64,000 nucleotides of DNA. Origin: Paenibacillus dokdonensis. Its GTDB lineage: Bacteria > Bacillota > Bacilli > Paenibacillales > Paenibacillaceae. The stretch spans positions 1 to 64,000 of the forward strand of contig NZ_STGQ01000002.1 of assembly GCF_004916975.1 (NCBI RefSeq), given 5' to 3'. The position numbers were made by a program, and so were the translations under genes. Position 1 is the first letter of the stretch. Each line of letters starts with the position of its first letter. Below are positions 61,686 through 64,000 of this stretch, piece after piece. The notes under the pieces were generated by a model, which saw only the letters and a program-made list of their open reading frames with translations, did not search any database and was not told the DNA's origin.

Positions 61686-62472
61686 TTACTCTAGCCGGAT
61701 GGCCTGAATATAGACGGATTCTCCTGGAAAGCTTGTGAGCCTGCCCTCTTCATTCGTATTGATCGAGAAAAACCGGCGTTCGTCTTCGGCAGACTGCAGC
61801 AGCTTGTTCTCCAAGGCGTCTCTCTCCCCTTGCGGAAGTCCGGCCCGCTCGCACCAATCCTGGAACTGGAACGGTTTCGGGAAGCAGACTGCCATCTCGA
61901 TGCGGAATCCTGTGCTTTCGAGTAAACGAATCCACTCCGACTTCTTCCATGCCCGGACATGGCCTTGCGTCCCGGAATTTTTCGATATCATTGTAAAATT
62001 GATCCAAATGGTCCTGCTCGGGAGCCACATTGTCTATCAGCAGCAGTTTCCCTCCAGGGGTGGCAACCCGCAGTGCCTCTGCGGCAAATACCGGAATATC
62101 CGTGAAATGATGTGCGGCGATTCGGCAGGTCACCAGATCGAAGGACTCATCTTCAAAAGGCAGCTGCTCCGCATCCCCCGTTACGTAGCTTACGTTCGTA
62201 TATCCATTCCCGCCGATAAAGCGTTCTGCGGCTTCCAGCATTTCACGGGTCAAGTCGTAAGCCGTCACATGCCGAACCAACGGCGCAAGCGCATTGGCCA
62301 CATGCCCTCCCCCTGTCGCGATATCGAGCACATTCATATTCGCATTGGCTTTGGCACATGATACGAGCCAGGCCAGATCCTCGCCTTTGGCGTGGCGTGC
62401 GCTCGTCACGTACTTTTCCGCATTCCGGGAAAACTGCTGCTTTACCTGGTTCTTCATCGACTCTTCCATCAT
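61686..62472 (-). pseudogene. class I SAM-dependent methyltransferase, frameshifted
   Basis: The N-terminal frame (ATG 62472 after GGGGGAG) has the SAM site VLDIATGGGHVANALA, then DLTREMLE and TGDAEQLPF, and is methyltransferase-like up to FYNDIEKFRDA. The expected continuation (HVRAWKKSEWIRLLESTGF to the end at 61686) is in another frame. One extra base, a C in the CC at 61963-61964 on the plus strand, explains the shift; removing it gives RDASHVRAWKK. The intact gene would code for ~262 residues resembling UbiE/YcgJ-type methyltransferases. Either a real recent pseudogene or a sequencing error; the shifted tail to 61750 is arginine-rich nonsense. Confidence 0.75.
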
Positions 62473-62798
62473 AGACTCTCCCCCTTAAATTACAGTCACA
62501 GTCACCTTCGAAAGTTTTATGGCGATTAATTTGTTCCATACAATGAAACACTGTACCGCTTGTTGATACAAAAATAATTTATCATAGTTACTCCACATTG
62601 TAAATTATCCCAGATAACCACAATCCGGCTTGTACAAAAAGCCTAAGGAATGACGGCGGTGGAATAATGGCACGGCAGGCCATTCCTTATAGCTGGCCAT
62701 CATTTTTAAAGGTAACGTTCGGAAGATAGCAGACGGGAAAATCACTCTCAAGAATCATGAAAATATTTTCATCGATAATGACACTACACAAAAAAAGG
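62473..62798. other. intergenic region with one large inverted repeat
   Basis: No convincing gene lies between the methyltransferase and the fabH-like promoter. Near 62490-62505 the minus strand has tandem GTGACT copies before the methyltransferase. At 62645-62688 the arms AAGGAATG and CATTCCTT enclose ~28 bases; there is no T run, so it is not a clear terminator. Confidence 0.5.
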
Positions 62799-62843
62799 TT
62801 GAAATTGAACTCATATTGCCTATAATTAGTACCAAGTACCATT
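62799..62843 (+). promoter_or_regulatory. promoter of the fabH-like gene with a FapR-like operator
   Basis: -35 TTGAAA (62799-62804) and a perfect -10 TATAAT (62821-62826) are 16 bases apart. Overlapping the end of the -10 is ATTAGTACCAAGTACCATT (62825-62843). Its first nine bases are those of the Bacillus FapR operator ATTAGTACCTAGTCTTAAT, and the 9-1-9 layout is the same. FapR represses fatty-acid genes, including a fabH, until malonyl-CoA rises. Confidence 0.65.
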
Positions 62844-62913
62844 ACCTGATGATAATTTTTACCGGAAGTCTTTTTTCTCGTAATTCCATAATCCAAGATG
62901 AGGAGAGATCGCG

Positions 62914-63915
62914 ATGAATACCCTATCATCCAAGGCCAGAATCACCGCCATCGGAACGTACGTGCCGGAGAAGAGATTAACCAATGAGGATCTGGAGAAG
63001 CTCGTGGATACGAATGATGAATGGATTGTGCAGCGGACTGGAATGCGAGAACGCCGGATCAGCGGAGAACAGGAATTCACGTCGGACCTATGTATCCGGG
63101 CAGTAGACAATTTGATGCAAACCTATAGCAAGAGCGTTGATGACGTCGATTTGATCATTGTCGCTACGACGACTGCGGATTATCCCTTCCCCAGTGTGGC
63201 TTGCCTTATTCAGGAGCATTTTAAGATCCAAAGCACCGGAGCATTCGATTTGAACGCGACCTGTGCCGGATTCGCTTACGGATTGCATGTGGCCAATGGA
63301 CTCATAACCTCGGGACTGCATCGTAAAATACTTGTTGTGGGCGGAGAAACACTTTCTAAAGTTACCGATTACACTGACCGGACGACCTGCATTCTGTTCG
63401 GAGACGGGGCTGGAGCGGTGCTGATTGAGTATGATGAAGCAAATCCAAGCTTTATCCAATCGATTCAAGGAACGGATGGCAGCGGAAGTGTACATCTCTA
63501 TCGTTCCGGCATATCCAAATGGATGAATGGACTCCCGTTGCAAGGTGATGGATATATGGTTCAAAACGGGCGGGAAGTGTATAAATGGGCTACGCGGACG
63601 GTCACCGCAGGGACTGAAGAGCTGCTGTCACGCGCCCACATGAACACCGGAGATATCGACTGGTTTGTACCCCACAGCGCTAATCTGAGAATGGTGGAAT
63701 CCATATGCGAAAAAACAGGCTTCTCTTTGGATGACACCTTGTACAGCGTAGAGTATATGGGAAATACCTCCGCGGCTTCCATCCCGCTGGCGCTTGGTCT
63801 TGGGGTTCAGGAGGGAAAATTGAAATATGGAGACACCCTGGTTCTTTATGGCTTTGGAGGCGGGCTGACTCACGTGGGCCATATCGTTAAATGGGGCGTG
63901 CCGGATTTGAAATAA
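62914..63915 (+). CDS. fabH: beta-ketoacyl-ACP synthase III
   Basis: 333 residues, ATG after GAGGAGAG. The Cys-His-Asn triad is Cys117 (NATCAGFA), His254 (VPHSANLRM) and Asn284 (YMGNTSAAS), as in FabH. It condenses an acyl-CoA primer with malonyl-ACP to start fatty-acid synthesis. It is isolated from other fab genes, like the second FabH (FabHB/YhfB) of B. subtilis, which is also under FapR. This copy may instead serve a special primer; the sequence alone does not say. Confidence 0.92.
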   Translation: MNTLSSKARITAIGTYVPEKRLTNEDLEKLVDTNDEWIVQRTGMRERRISGEQEFTSDLCIRAVDNLMQTYSKSVDDVDLIIVATTTADYPFPSVACLIQEHFKIQSTGAFDLNATCAGFAYGLHVANGLITSGLHRKILVVGGETLSKVTDYTDRTTCILFGDGAGAVLIEYDEANPSFIQSIQGTDGSGSVHLYRSGISKWMNGLPLQGDGYMVQNGREVYKWATRTVTAGTEELLSRAHMNTGDIDWFVPHSANLRMVESICEKTGFSLDDTLYSVEYMGNTSAASIPLALGLGVQEGKLKYGDTLVLYGFGGGLTHVGHIVKWGVPDLK

Positions 63916-63924
63916 ACGGGTAGT

Positions 63925-63970
63925 AAAAAAGCCGGCTCTATGGTGATCATAGAGTCGGCTCCTCTCTTTT
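63925..63970 (+). terminator. terminator after the fabH-like gene
   Basis: The stem AGCCGGCTCTATG / CATAGAGTCGGCT with a 5-base loop lies 14 bases after the stop and leads into a CT-rich tail ending in T4. Confidence 0.8.
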
Positions 63971-64000
63971 GCAGAAGAACATCAGGATTTCGGTTTCGCG

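Noticed and set aside
62643..62692. Inverted repeat as a terminator
   Set aside because: There is no T run on either strand, the loop is about 28 bases, and no gene ends next to it.
62687..62929. Open frame of 80 residues on the minus strand before the fabH-like gene
   Set aside because: It lies across the fabH promoter and operator, has no ribosome binding site, and its sequence is not protein-like.
1..64000. CRISPR arrays, insertion sequences, prophage genes or tRNA genes
   Set aside because: No spaced direct repeats, transposase or integrase motifs, phage structural genes or tRNA cloverleaf sequences were noticed on either strand.

Overview
The window looks like a chromosomal segment of a Paenibacillus-type Firmicute. 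The evidence is the gene content and local order: pcrB-pcrA-ligA, uvrB-uvrA, ftsE-ftsX-M23 peptidase-ctpB-minJ, and a yhbD-bacE-bacF set. Strong GGAGG-type ribosome binding sites, frequent TTG/GTG starts and Bacillus-style TTGACA/TATAAT promoters agree. No plasmid, phage, insertion sequence, CRISPR array or tRNA gene was recognised. The left edge is the 5' end of a 16S rRNA gene on the minus strand with two tandem promoters.

Layout. 0.5-6.3 kb: a membrane-anchored molybdopterin oxidoreductase, then a cell-wall stress module made of a VanR/VanS-like two-component system, a kinase-less receptor resembling the sensor's own N-terminal half, and a class A penicillin-binding protein. 6.4-11.6 kb: pcrB-pcrA-ligA. 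11.7-17.2 kb: a GDPD-like lipase, rmlACBD and galU (dTDP-rhamnose and UDP-glucose). 17.4-25.4 kb: a U32 RNA-hydroxylation protein, an ArsR/MFS pair with matched operators, a stalk-domain protein coupled to an HtrA protease, and a small membrane protein. 25.6-32.4 kb: uvrB-uvrA with a LexA-like box, and a MotA/MotB-type stator pair. 32.5-40.1 kb: the ftsEX/ctpB/minJ division and wall cluster and a divergent vanW gene. 40.2-54 kb: a chemoreceptor, a small unknown protein, then a long co-directional run of yhbD, two bactofilins, a DHA2 exporter, a 51-residue unknown, an Sfp-type phosphopantetheinyl transferase and a two-module NRPS. 54.1-60.5 kb: a GH38/ROK/mannose-6-phosphate isomerase operon with a divergent AraC regulator. 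60.6-64 kb: a GC-rich hydroxyacid dehydrogenase, a frameshifted methyltransferase, and a fabH-type gene behind a FapR-like operator.

The most interesting system is at 42-54 kb. The NRPS has the order (half C)-A-T-C-A-T-R. Its specificity residues read as Leu then Pro, and its terminal reductase predicts release as a dipeptide aldehyde or cyclic imine, as in the AusA/AusB pyrazinone systems. Between the PPTase and NRPS genes lies a clear GEMM (c-di-GMP-I) riboswitch aptamer followed by an intrinsic terminator, so the peptide synthetase appears to be switched by c-di-GMP. The bactofilin genes, exporter, PPTase and NRPS are closely spaced with no terminator seen between them other than the riboswitch one. 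This suggests a metabolite tied to the surface, motility or biofilm life-style. All functional statements are inferences from sequence; no search was run.
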